DNA of 64,000 nt from Fibrobacter sp. UWR2 (GTDB lineage Bacteria; Fibrobacterota; Fibrobacteria; Fibrobacterales; Fibrobacteraceae): the NCBI RefSeq assembly GCF_002210285.1, contig NZ_MWQE01000001.1:930001-994000 (forward strand), in the 5' to 3' direction. Of this stretch, positions 34,824-43,285 are shown piece after piece. Within the stretch, counting starts at the first letter, position 1, and each line of letters starts with the position of its first letter. Under the pieces are notes generated by a model. It saw nothing but the letters and a program-made list of their open reading frames with translations. It did no database searches and had not been told where the DNA came from. The position numbers and the translations under genes were made by a program.

Positions 34824-35744
34824 ATGGATTTAAGCATGGTCATTCCGGTCAAGGAAGAAAGCGAAAACCTTCCGGAGTTGCTGAAAGAAATCGTCGCTGC
34901 CATGGAGCCTACGGGCTTCACGTACGAGGTTATCGCCATCGACGACGGCAGCCGCGACAACACGTGGGAAGTTCTCGAGAACCTCTCGCACGAATACCCC
35001 TTCCTGAAAGGATTCCGCTTCCAGTTCAACTGTGGCAAGGCTGACGCGCTCGCCTTCGGCTTCTCGAAGGCGACGGGGCGCTATGTGGCGACCCTCGATG
35101 GCGACCTGCAGGATGACCCGCTCGAAATCCCGAAGATGATCAAGATCTTGGAAGACGGTTACGACTTGGTCTCGGGCTGGAAGGTCCGCCGCCTGGATCC
35201 CTGGCACAAGACGCTCCCTTCCAAGCTGTTCAACCTGACCGTTTCTGCCGTGTGCGGCAAGCGCCTGCACGATTTCAACTGCGGCATCAAGGCGTACCGG
35301 CATTCCGTGGTGCGCTATATTGAACTTTACGGTGACTACCACCGCTTTATCCCCGTGATGGCCAAGTGGCAGGGTTTCCGCATTACCGAGATGCCCGTCG
35401 CTCACCGTGCCCGCGTTCATGGGGTTTCCAAGTACGGCATTTCGCGTCTCGTTTCCGGGTTTCTCGACCTGGTCTCGCTCATGTTCATGCGCAGCTTCTC
35501 GACCAAGCCCCTGCATTTCTTTGGCCTTATCGGGCTCGTGTTCATGGTGCTTGGCCTAGGCGTATGTGGCTACTTTGGTTACGAGTGGTTCCAGACGGGA
35601 GCCATGCATGTGCGTCCGCTCCTGTTGGCGGGCGGGTTCTCGCTGGTGATGAGTGTGCAGTTCTTCTCGCTGGGCCTGCTTGCCGAGATGCTCAACGGGC
35701 GCAAACGACGGATTTATCCTATTGCCGAAACTTTTGGCGAGTGA
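34824..35744 (+). CDS. GT2 glycosyltransferase, polyprenyl-phosphate sugar synthase type (GtrB/DPM-like)
   Basis: 306 residues from ATG 34824 (GAGG upstream; the GTG at 34821 is less well placed). The GT-A domain shows MVIPVKEESENLPELL, YEVIAIDDGSRDNTWEVL, YVATLDGDLQDDPLEIPKM (DxD region) and HDFNCGIKAYR. Two C-terminal membrane helices follow (FGLIGLVFMVLGLGVCGYFGY; LLLAGGFSLVMSVQFFSLGLLAEM). Such enzymes move a sugar from a nucleotide donor to undecaprenyl phosphate. It probably provides a lipid-linked donor for the upstream DUF2723 protein. Confidence 0.88.
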   Translation: MDLSMVIPVKEESENLPELLKEIVAAMEPTGFTYEVIAIDDGSRDNTWEVLENLSHEYPFLKGFRFQFNCGKADALAFGFSKATGRYVATLDGDLQDDPLEIPKMIKILEDGYDLVSGWKVRRLDPWHKTLPSKLFNLTVSAVCGKRLHDFNCGIKAYRHSVVRYIELYGDYHRFIPVMAKWQGFRITEMPVAHRARVHGVSKYGISRLVSGFLDLVSLMFMRSFSTKPLHFFGLIGLVFMVLGLGVCGYFGYEWFQTGAMHVRPLLLAGGFSLVMSVQFFSLGLLAEMLNGRKRRIYPIAETFGE

Positions 35745-35777
35745 GTTTTGTAGATTATTGCGAGTCGGAGTATAGTT

Positions 35778-36491
35778 ATGGTGTTTCCTAAGAGTCTTGT
35801 TATCATTCCCACCTACAATGAGAAGGAAAATATCCTCCTCATTATGTCGGCTATTTTGGAGCAGAACGACTGCCTCGAGATTCTCGTGGTCGATGATGGT
35901 AGCCCCGACGGTACGGGCGACCTGGTAGAAGCGGAGTCTACGAAGAATCCGCGAATCCACCTAATCCGCCGAAAGGGGAAAATGGGGCTCGGCTCTGCCT
36001 ACGTGACGGGTTTCAAGTGGGCGCTTGAACGCGATTATCAGCGCGTGTTCGAGATGGATGCCGACTTTAGCCATAGCCCGACGGATTTGAACCGCTTCTT
36101 GGAAACCGCCGAAAATGCGGACCTCGTACTCGGTAGCCGTTACCAGGATCACCGCATTAGCGTAGTGAACTGGGACTTGCGCCGCCTTATCCTGAGTTAC
36201 GGAGCAAACGTCTACACCCGTATTGTGACGGGACTGCCGATTAGCGATGCTACCGGCGGCTTCAAGTGTTTCCGTCGTGAGGCCCTGCAGGCGCTGAACC
36301 TCGACAAGATGAAGAGCGATGGCTATTGCTTCCAGATCGAGACGACCTTCAAGATCTGGAAGAAGGGACTCCGCGTGAAGGAAATCCCCATCGTGTTTAC
36401 CGACCGTACCCGCGGAACCTCGAAGATGAGCGGCGGAATCATTTCCGAAGCGTTCTTCCTGGTGCTCAAGCTTCGTCTCGGACTCGCGTAA
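35778..36491 (+). CDS. Polyprenol monophosphomannose synthase-like GT2
   Basis: 237 residues without membrane helices. Motifs are SLVIIPTYNEKENI, EILVVDDGSPDGTGDLV, FEMDADFSHSPTDLNRFL (DxD) and the SDATGGFKCFRREAL and FTDRTRGTSKMSGGII stretches diagnostic of the Dol-P-mannose synthase family. It transfers mannose (or a similar hexose) to a polyprenyl phosphate in the cytoplasm. It stands between two other GT2 genes in one operon. Confidence 0.9.
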   Translation: MVFPKSLVIIPTYNEKENILLIMSAILEQNDCLEILVVDDGSPDGTGDLVEAESTKNPRIHLIRRKGKMGLGSAYVTGFKWALERDYQRVFEMDADFSHSPTDLNRFLETAENADLVLGSRYQDHRISVVNWDLRRLILSYGANVYTRIVTGLPISDATGGFKCFRREALQALNLDKMKSDGYCFQIETTFKIWKKGLRVKEIPIVFTDRTRGTSKMSGGIISEAFFLVLKLRLGLA

Positions 36492-36496
36492 CGCTC

Positions 36497-38188
36497 ATGT
36501 ATTCCTGTTCCGTCATCATCGTTGCCTATAATTCCTGCGACTTCATTCCGGCTTGCTTAAAGTCGGTGCGCGATGCGTGCGCCGATATCGATGCCGAAAT
36601 CATCGTGTTGGACAACGGATCGAAGGAACCTATTCTTCCCGAGATAAAGAAATTCTTCCCGGAAGTCATCTGGATTGACTCCAAGGAAAACCTCGGCTTT
36701 GGTAAGGGGTGCAATCTTGCCGAAAAGCGGGCGACGAAACCGTACCTGTTCTTTATCAACCCCGACACCATTGTGTCGCGCGATTCCTTTACCAAGGTGC
36801 TCGACTTTATGGAGGTACACCCGGAATCGGGCACTGTGGGTTGTCGCATTCTGAACGAAGACGGCTCGCTCCAGTGGGCATGCCGAAGGTCTTTCCCGAC
36901 GATTGTTTCGGCTGTGTCCAAGACCATCGGGCTTGCGGCGCTTTTCCCGAAGAACAAACTGCTTGCAAGCTACAACATGACGTACGCCGACCCGGATGAA
37001 GTGACCGAGGTGGACGCCATCAGTGGATCGTTCTTCGGTATCCGTCGCGATGTCTACGAAAAGCTGAATGGCTTTGACGAAGACTTTTTCATGTACGGTG
37101 AAGACCTCGACCTCTGTTTCCGTACGAAGCAGATGGGGCTCAAGAATTATTACACCCCGTCTACCAATATCCTGCATTTCAAGGGCCAGAGCTGCCGTAC
37201 CCGCCGCTGGGATTCCTACCTGGATTTCTACAAGGCAATGCTCATCTTTGTGAAGAAGCACAAGGATCTTTACTTTGTCCCGAATTTCCTCGTGTCCTTC
37301 GGTATCATGTTCGCGGCTTTTGTGGGCATGTTCTCGCGCCTGATTCCGAAGTTCTGGAAGATGTTCCTGGATTTTGGCGTGATGGCGCTGTGGGCGTTTA
37401 CGTTCCTGAACTATGGGAGTATTCGGTCGTATGCGTGTTTCCAGGATCCAAGCTGCCTTGAAAGTGGATGTGCCGCGACGGATACGGTTATTAAGCATTC
37501 CATTATGGATTTTGCCCAGTTCGAAGACTGGTGGCTTGTTGGTATTGTCGCTGTTATAAACTTTGTGTTCTTGATGTTCCGCGGGGAATATACGGAATCT
37601 AGCCTGAAGGGCGAAAAATTCTTGCGGTACCTTGTGCCGCTGAACCTGCTTGCGGTGGGCGGGTATGTGGCTTTCCGATACTTTACACAGGTGCCGGTCA
37701 TTGAAGGCGATCTGAACTCGTTGCCCTATGATTCGTATGGGATAACGGTTTTCGTCTGCTCCAGCCTCTTTATCCCGCTGGCCCTCTTCGCATGGCGTCG
37801 CGTCGCATTCTGGATAAACTATTTCTACCGCATCTTCGCCAAGAAGCGTCACCGTTCCATTCTGCTCGGTGGCCGCGAGGATTCCCTCAGCAACTGGTTC
37901 GACAGCTATAACGTGATTCCGGGAATCGAGATTCTCGGCTGCGTGAGCGGGGAACCCGAAAAGCTTTCCGAAGAGAACCGCAAGCACCTTCTGGGCCCCC
38001 TTTCCGACATGGAATCCATTTGCGCCCGGACTGGGTGCCGCGAGCTGCTGGTAGTGTCGAATTTTTCGGGTTATCGCGAGGATTTCGACATAAAATGGCT
38101 TGATAAGCTTGGCCTGAAGGTCTATTTGCTCATCGGGAACGGAAAAAACGGCAATTTTGCCCTCGTAGACCTCAAATATCTGCGTTAG
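36497..38188 (+). CDS. GT2 glycosyltransferase fused to membrane and nucleotide-binding-like domain
   Basis: 563 residues from ATG 36497, five bases after the previous stop; an open frame upstream lies inside that gene. Residues 1-270 are a rhamnosyltransferase-like GT2 (SVIIVAYNSCDFIPACLKSV, ENLGFGKGCNLA, FFINPDTIV, DAISGSFFGIRRDVYEKLNGFDEDFFMYGEDLDLCFR). Residues ~255-450 hold about five membrane segments. The last ~110 residues (RSILLGGREDSLSNWFDSYNVIPGIEILGCVSG ... LLVVSNFSGYR) look like the CoA_binding_3-type domain that precedes polyprenyl glycosylphosphotransferases, but no transferase domain follows. The fusion is unusual. Confidence 0.82.
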   Translation: MYSCSVIIVAYNSCDFIPACLKSVRDACADIDAEIIVLDNGSKEPILPEIKKFFPEVIWIDSKENLGFGKGCNLAEKRATKPYLFFINPDTIVSRDSFTKVLDFMEVHPESGTVGCRILNEDGSLQWACRRSFPTIVSAVSKTIGLAALFPKNKLLASYNMTYADPDEVTEVDAISGSFFGIRRDVYEKLNGFDEDFFMYGEDLDLCFRTKQMGLKNYYTPSTNILHFKGQSCRTRRWDSYLDFYKAMLIFVKKHKDLYFVPNFLVSFGIMFAAFVGMFSRLIPKFWKMFLDFGVMALWAFTFLNYGSIRSYACFQDPSCLESGCAATDTVIKHSIMDFAQFEDWWLVGIVAVINFVFLMFRGEYTESSLKGEKFLRYLVPLNLLAVGGYVAFRYFTQVPVIEGDLNSLPYDSYGITVFVCSSLFIPLALFAWRRVAFWINYFYRIFAKKRHRSILLGGREDSLSNWFDSYNVIPGIEILGCVSGEPEKLSEENRKHLLGPLSDMESICARTGCRELLVVSNFSGYREDFDIKWLDKLGLKVYLLIGNGKNGNFALVDLKYLR

Positions 38189-38255
38189 GCTTATCCATTT
38201 TCACAAAATAGAGTTATTTTTATATCAATCATAAGTGATTGATTATAAAGGCTTT

Positions 38256-38513
38256 ATGTTCGATTATAAACTTTTGGATATTCTTTGCTGCCCTGAAACT
38301 AGGGGGAGACTCGCTGTGGCGGATGATGCCCTCCTTTCCCTCCTGAACAAGGCTATTGCTGCCGGTACGCTCAAGAACGCCGCCGGTGAGAAAATTTCTG
38401 AACCTCTGACCGAGGCCCTCGTGAACGAGGCGGGCTCCCGAGCCTATGTCGTCCGCGATGGGATTCCTGTCCTTTTGTCTGACGAAGCTGTTCTGCTTCC
38501 CTTGGAGGGATAA
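38256..38513 (+). CDS. Trm112 family protein (YcaR/UPF0434-like)
   Basis: 85 residues starting MFDYKLLDILCCPETRGRLAV, with AAAGG before the ATG; a GTG seven codons upstream is less likely. The KLLDILCCPETRG start and SRAYVVRDGIPVLLSDEAVLL end are the Trm112/UPF0434 hallmarks, but only one of the two usual cysteine pairs is present. Bacterial members can act as partners of methyltransferases. Here it is one base from the acidic TPR protein gene. Confidence 0.85.
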   Translation: MFDYKLLDILCCPETRGRLAVADDALLSLLNKAIAAGTLKNAAGEKISEPLTEALVNEAGSRAYVVRDGIPVLLSDEAVLLPLEG

Positions 38514-41096
38514 ATGGCTGTTACTCTGGATACCCTGAAGAAGTCCATCGGCAAGAAGAAGGTCAAGTCCATGGCCTTTGCCTGGCTTGCGGACTACGAA
38601 AATATGGCGGGTGACTCGGATAACGCGCTTGCGCGTGTCGATGCCGGCCTCATGATGTATCCGGGCGATATTCCCGGCATGCTAGTCCGTAGCAAGATCT
38701 TGTTCCAGAAGGGCAATTTCGAGGAATGCATCAAGGAATGCGAAAAGGTTCTTGAAAAGGAACCGTTCTGCCTCTCTGCGCAGAAGCGCATGGGCGAGGC
38801 CTACGAACAGCTGGGTGACGAAAACGAACGTAACAAGTGCTATCGTCGCGTCCACGATATGGACCCGCTCGATACCTTCTGGAAAGAAGAATACGAGACC
38901 GTGTCCGATGTGGCTACGGGTGTTGCCGCTGGCGTTGTTGCCGGTGCCGCCGCCGATGCGATGGGCGATGCCGATTTCTCTATGCCCGATTTGGGCGATG
39001 TTTCTCAGGAATCTGCGGAGACGCTGTCCGAGACTGCGACAGACGATGCTTCTGCACAACAGCCAGCAGAAGAGGATTCCCTCTTCTCGAAGTCCCTGGA
39101 TATGGACATCGATGCTCCCGCAGAAGAGACTCCGTCCGCACAGGCTGCTTCTCCCTTCTCGTCGTTTGGCGACGAGGACGATCCGTTTGCAGCACTCGCC
39201 TCGCTTGGTGGCGAAGACAATTCCGTCGAGGAATCGGCAATGGATTCGCTCCAGCAGTCGCTGAATACGGCGCTTTCGGAATCTGGCGAAGAAGTCGGAG
39301 AGCAGGGGGACATTCCTGCTGGCGAAGAAATTTCTGGACACGATGTGGGTTCAGCATTTGCAGAAATGTTTGGCGAAGAGGACGACCTGGATTCCTTCGA
39401 CGATATTCCGTCAAGCAAGGCTTCTGCTCCGGCAGAACCTGCGGAACAGGCCGAATCTGCCAGCACATCGCCGTTTGCGCAGTTTGACTTGCCGACGAGC
39501 CTGGACGACGAACCGGAACAGTCGGCAGAGGATTCTGCGAAGAACGTCTTTGGCGAAGAAGTCGAGGACAAACCGCAGTCCGTGGACAGCGCCTTTAACG
39601 ATATCTTTGGCGAGGATGAACTCCCCGAAGAGAAGCCTTCGACCCCTGCAGTGCCGGAAGAGAAGGTCGACCTGGATTCCTGGAGCCCCGAACCTGCCAG
39701 CGAGGGTGGTCTTTTCGAAAAGTCCGCACCTTCCGATATGGATCTAGGATCGAACGAGGAATCGCTTGAACTCGAGGAACCCGCTGTCGAGGATAAGCCC
39801 GAAGAGACGCTTGAACTTCCGGAAGAAGACAAGATGGAAGACAAGCCCCAGAGCCTGGACAGTGCCTTTGCCGATATCTTTGGCGAAGACGAACTGCCCG
39901 AGGAACTGCCGCCCGCAAAGCCTGAAGAAAAATCCTCCGATGAGTTCGACCTTTCTAACTGGACTCCCGGTGGAGCACCTGCCGAAGAGTCGGCCGAACC
40001 GGCACAGGAAGAACTTGCTGCCGAAGAACCTGCGCTTGATTTGCCCGCAGATGAGCCGGCACTTGAGTTGCCTGCCGAAGAACCTGCGCTTGAACTGCCT
40101 GCCGAAGAACCGGACGAACCGCAACCTCTGGATAGTTCCTTTGCCGATGTCTTTGGCGAAGAGGTCAAGGATTCTACGAGTGAAGATGCTGCAAAGCAGT
40201 CGCTGGAAGGCGAGGGTATTGGTATCGACAAGGCGTTTGATGCCCTGTTTGCCGAAGAGGATGAACTTCCGGAAGAACATGCCGCTCCGGCTGCCGAAGA
40301 TGGCGTTACTGATAAAGTAAATACCGAAGAAACGGCTCCGGAAACTGCCGTAGACGCTTCTGCCGAAGAAGCGTTGCCGGAATCCGAGAAAGAAGAGATT
40401 GACAAGGAAGTGGGCGATGCCATTTCGTCGCTCTTTGCAAACGGCGATGACCTGCCTGTTGAAGGTGAAAAGACTGCTGCCGCCCCGACCGAAGAAGATA
40501 CGGGTGCGGAAATCGAGGAAGCCCCGCTTGCCGATGCCGCTCTTGAAGCGGATCTTGACAAGTCATTCAGCAGCCTGTTCGGTGAAGACGATGCACTTGA
40601 AGAAGATGTCGCTTCTGCTGCGCCTGCCGGCGAATCGCCTACTGAAGAAACTACTGCTGAATCTCCTGCCGGATCGTCTGAGCAGCCGGCTTCCGATTCC
40701 CAGGAACTTTCGGACAAGGATAGCCTTGCATCCGAATTCTCGGGCGCATTCAACCAGCTGTTCAATACCGATGACGATGCTCTCGATGAAAAGCCTGCAC
40801 CGTCTGGAAACAAGGGTGTCGACTTCCTGATGTCGGGCGATTCCGACGATGAGGTCTCTGCCGGACTCGTTGCCGACCCGACGGCACCTCTTGGCAAGTT
40901 GCCTCCCGATATCGATGAAAGCTTGAATACTCCGACACTTGCCGAAATCTATTTCGAGCAGGGCTGTTACGACAAGGCGCGCGACATTTACAAGGACTTG
41001 GCCAGCAAGGATCCTGAAAACGAGGCTATTGCCAAGCGTCTTGCCGAAATAGAGAAGGCGTACAACGCCAAGTTCGGAGGAGATTCTAATGGCTGA
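38514..41096 (+). CDS. Large acidic TPR protein with repeated FGEDE-type motifs, partner gene of pilT
   Basis: 860 residues, no signal peptide or membrane segment. Residues ~1-130 hold TPR-like helix pairs (VRSKILFQKGNFEECIKECEKVLEKEP). Residues ~150-790 are low-complexity, rich in Glu, Asp, Ala, Pro and Ser. A short motif (A/S)Fxx(I/L/M)F(G/A)E(E/D)(D/E)xL occurs about eight times (near bases 39349, 39588, 39859, 40134, 40229, 40421, 40562 and 40746). A C-terminal TPR (ESLNTPTLAEIYFEQGCYDKARDIYKDL) closes the protein. The layout recalls FimV-like pilus hub proteins without LysM. Its stop overlaps the pilT start by eight bases, so a role in type IV pilus assembly or polarity is inferred. Confidence 0.7.
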   Translation: MAVTLDTLKKSIGKKKVKSMAFAWLADYENMAGDSDNALARVDAGLMMYPGDIPGMLVRSKILFQKGNFEECIKECEKVLEKEPFCLSAQKRMGEAYEQLGDENERNKCYRRVHDMDPLDTFWKEEYETVSDVATGVAAGVVAGAAADAMGDADFSMPDLGDVSQESAETLSETATDDASAQQPAEEDSLFSKSLDMDIDAPAEETPSAQAASPFSSFGDEDDPFAALASLGGEDNSVEESAMDSLQQSLNTALSESGEEVGEQGDIPAGEEISGHDVGSAFAEMFGEEDDLDSFDDIPSSKASAPAEPAEQAESASTSPFAQFDLPTSLDDEPEQSAEDSAKNVFGEEVEDKPQSVDSAFNDIFGEDELPEEKPSTPAVPEEKVDLDSWSPEPASEGGLFEKSAPSDMDLGSNEESLELEEPAVEDKPEETLELPEEDKMEDKPQSLDSAFADIFGEDELPEELPPAKPEEKSSDEFDLSNWTPGGAPAEESAEPAQEELAAEEPALDLPADEPALELPAEEPALELPAEEPDEPQPLDSSFADVFGEEVKDSTSEDAAKQSLEGEGIGIDKAFDALFAEEDELPEEHAAPAAEDGVTDKVNTEETAPETAVDASAEEALPESEKEEIDKEVGDAISSLFANGDDLPVEGEKTAAAPTEEDTGAEIEEAPLADAALEADLDKSFSSLFGEDDALEEDVASAAPAGESPTEETTAESPAGSSEQPASDSQELSDKDSLASEFSGAFNQLFNTDDDALDEKPAPSGNKGVDFLMSGDSDDEVSAGLVADPTAPLGKLPPDIDESLNTPTLAEIYFEQGCYDKARDIYKDLASKDPENEAIAKRLAEIEKAYNAKFGGDSNG

Positions 41097-42189
41097 TCTT
41101 AGAATTGAACAGTTGCTCCGCGCCATGGTCGAAAACAAGGCTTCGGACTTGCATATCCGTTCCGGCGTTCCGCCTATTTACCGTATTAATGGCTCGTTGA
41201 CTAAGTTGTTCGAAACTCGCGTCGATTCGGCCATGATGGATTCCTTCATGGACGATATCATGAATCGCGACCAGAAGCAGCGCTTCGAGACGAACAAGGA
41301 ATGTGACTTTGCCGTGGGCGCCCGCGACATGGGCCGTTTCCGCGTGAACGTATTCCGCCAGCGTGGTACAATCGCTATGGTTATCCGCCATATCAAGGCG
41401 AAGATCCCTGCTTTCGAAGAACTCCATTTGCCCGAAGTCATTCGCGACATGGCGCTTACGCGTCGTGGACTTGTGCTTGTTACGGGTACGACGGGTTCGG
41501 GTAAGTCGACGACGCTTGCTTCCATGCTGGATTACATCAACCAGACGGAACCGGTGAATATCATTACGGTCGAAGACCCTATCGAATACCTGTACCGCGA
41601 CAACAAGGCGATTATCTCGCAGCGTGAAATCGGCGTGGATACGCTTTCTTATGCGAACGCACTGCGTGCCGCTCTCCGTCAGGACCCGGACGTGCTCCTG
41701 GTGGGCGAAATCCGTGACCTCGAGACGATGCAGATTGCGCTTACTGCGGCCGATACGGGCCACATGGTGTTTGCTACTATCCATACGACGAATGCGACGG
41801 AAACTATCCAGCGTGTGCTTTCGATGTACCCGCCGCACCAGCACGACGAAATTCGTATCCTTCTTTCTGAAGTACTTGCGGGAATCATTTCGCTGCGTCT
41901 GTTGCCGACTGCCGATGGCAAGGGCCGTGTGCCTGCTGCCGAAGTGCTCGTGAATACGGCTGCCATCAAGGAATACATCCGCGATAAGGATAAGCTTTCG
42001 ATGGTGGAACATGCCATTGCCGAAGGCCACATGCAGTATCGCAGCCAGACGTTCGACCAGGCTCTGCTCGAACTCTACAGGACAGAACAGATTTCGCTGG
42101 AAACAGCCATGAATGCCGCCACGAACAAGGACGATTTCGACCTCAAGATTCGCGGTATTTCTGGCACATCCGACCGCGGCTGGATGTAG
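41089..42189 (+). CDS. pilT: Type IV pilus retraction ATPase PilT
   Basis: 366 residues. The N-terminal NKASDLHIRSGVPPIYRI, Walker A GTTGSGKST, Asp box VEDPIEYLYRD, Walker B QDPDVLLVGEIRDLETMQIAL and the His box HMVFATIHTTNATETIQRVL are complete. The AIRNLIRE-type region has diverged (AIAEGHMQYRSQTFDQALLELY). PilT hexamers depolymerise pilin and power twitching; in Fibrobacter this could serve surface movement on cellulose. The gene is coupled to the acidic TPR gene upstream. Confidence 0.96.
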   Translation: MADLRIEQLLRAMVENKASDLHIRSGVPPIYRINGSLTKLFETRVDSAMMDSFMDDIMNRDQKQRFETNKECDFAVGARDMGRFRVNVFRQRGTIAMVIRHIKAKIPAFEELHLPEVIRDMALTRRGLVLVTGTTGSGKSTTLASMLDYINQTEPVNIITVEDPIEYLYRDNKAIISQREIGVDTLSYANALRAALRQDPDVLLVGEIRDLETMQIALTAADTGHMVFATIHTTNATETIQRVLSMYPPHQHDEIRILLSEVLAGIISLRLLPTADGKGRVPAAEVLVNTAAIKEYIRDKDKLSMVEHAIAEGHMQYRSQTFDQALLELYRTEQISLETAMNAATNKDDFDLKIRGISGTSDRGWM

Positions 42190-42475
42190 TTTTCTTTTCC
42201 CGCATTTTTTTAAGGCTCTTGAAGTATGTTTGCTTCAAGAGCAGTTTTGTTCGCTCACACAATCACTTCGTTCCAGTGTTCGCTTAACGAAACGGCTCTC
42301 TATGCAAAAAAAGAAAAGAGTGTATCTAAAAAGGAATGTACGTTGCAGGGAAAATGTTGTTTGTCTGCCCTGCGAAGCCCTTGTGATTGTTAATCCCTAC
42401 GGGCTTCGCGAAAGTCGGGTAATTAATTAAACGGCTATAGATGTTGGAAATGTTTGCTTCAAGAGCCGTTTTATT
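42190..42475. other. Structured 286-base intergenic region with repeats and hairpins
   Basis: No gene is visible. GCTCTTGAAG and CTTCAAGAGC (42215-42224, 42233-42242) form a terminator-like hairpin after pilT, followed by AGTTTTGTT. A 17-base unit ATGTTTGCTTCAAGAGC is repeated exactly at 42226-42242 and 42450-42466, next to the end of the convergent nuclease gene. Between them GCAGGG/CCCTGC (42345-42373) and GCGAAGCCC/GGGCTTCGC (42372-42409) form two adjoining stems. Confidence 0.55.
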
Positions 42476-43228
42476 TCAATGCGGGCATTTTTCGTACACG
42501 AACGGATTGTGGTCGCCCTGTACCTTGAAGATGCGGCGGTCGCGTTCGCATTCCTTTTCGGTGACGGGGTACATCTTGTCCCAGGCTTCGAAGAGTTTGC
42601 GGTCCTGGTTCGATAGCTTCACGCCATACGTCTTTTCCATGTAGAAACTTGCGCGCGCGATGATCCCACGGGCTTCTTCGCGGGGCTGCGCCTTTTTTTC
42701 CTTAAAGTCGACGATGGTCTTGCAGCCGCCGTACATCGGTTCTGGATTGTTGGTCCACTGGCTATACATGAAGTTGTTGCGGTCCCCGTTCACCTCGCCG
42801 ATGGCGGGGTAGAGGTTGTGCATGTCGCCTTCCATCAGTTTGAACGTGGTGTCGTTCGCGCTGCAGTTCTTGCGACCGCCGTCCTTCCAGCAGGGCAGAA
42901 AGTGCCCCATGTTGTGGGCGGTTACCATGTGTTCCCACTCGATGCGTTCTGCCCGCTTGTAGCTTTTGCGGTTCGGGTTTTCGCGCGGCTTGAAATCGCA
43001 GCTGCTAAAGTCGACGTTCTTCTTGTCGTCGTATTTGCATCCGCAGTAAAGCGTCTCTTGCAAATCGCCGTAATATACGCGCCGCAGCTGTTTGCTTGCA
43101 TCGCGGTAGTTGTAATGGTGGGGTGCTGCTGTCGGGTCTACGCGCGCTTCGGAAAATGTTGCGAAAAGCGCAATCAGGGAAAGCGAAAAAATGACGGCTC
43201 GGCGCATTGGCTTGAAAGCGTTAAACAT
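42476..43228 (-). CDS. Secreted endonuclease I (EndA family)
   Basis: 250 residues from the ATG at 43228 (MFNAFKPMRRAVIFSLSLIALFATFSEA), an export signal; an internal ATG at 43207 is also possible. The EndA core is visible: HHYNYRDASKQLRRVYYGD, the Cys pair in LYCGCKYDDKKN, the catalytic RIEWEHMVTAHNMG, the GDMHNLYPAIGEVNGDRNNF loop and the C-terminal WDKMYPVTEKECERDRRIFKVQGDHNPFV. The family cuts double-stranded DNA and acts in the periplasm or outside. It is divergent from folC, with 57 bases between starts. Confidence 0.92.
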   Translation of the reverse strand: MFNAFKPMRRAVIFSLSLIALFATFSEARVDPTAAPHHYNYRDASKQLRRVYYGDLQETLYCGCKYDDKKNVDFSSCDFKPRENPNRKSYKRAERIEWEHMVTAHNMGHFLPCWKDGGRKNCSANDTTFKLMEGDMHNLYPAIGEVNGDRNNFMYSQWTNNPEPMYGGCKTIVDFKEKKAQPREEARGIIARASFYMEKTYGVKLSNQDRKLFEAWDKMYPVTEKECERDRRIFKVQGDHNPFVYEKCPH

Positions 43229-43273
43229 ATAGGCAATAAGGTTTGTAAAGAGGTTTCTTGAAAGTATAGTAAC

Positions 43274-43281
43274 TATATTTG
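43274..43281 (+). promoter_or_regulatory. TATATTTG box of folC
   Basis: The box is followed by GCGC and the ATG at 43286. There is no Shine-Dalgarno site, so a leaderless start is predicted. Confidence 0.55.
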
Positions 43282-43285
43282 GCGC

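Noticed and set aside
39005-40897. Ser-rich minus-strand frame opposite the acidic TPR protein, resembling poly-serine linkers
   Set aside because: Poly-Ser arises from the reverse reading of Glu/Asp/Ala codons; no signal peptide or lipobox.
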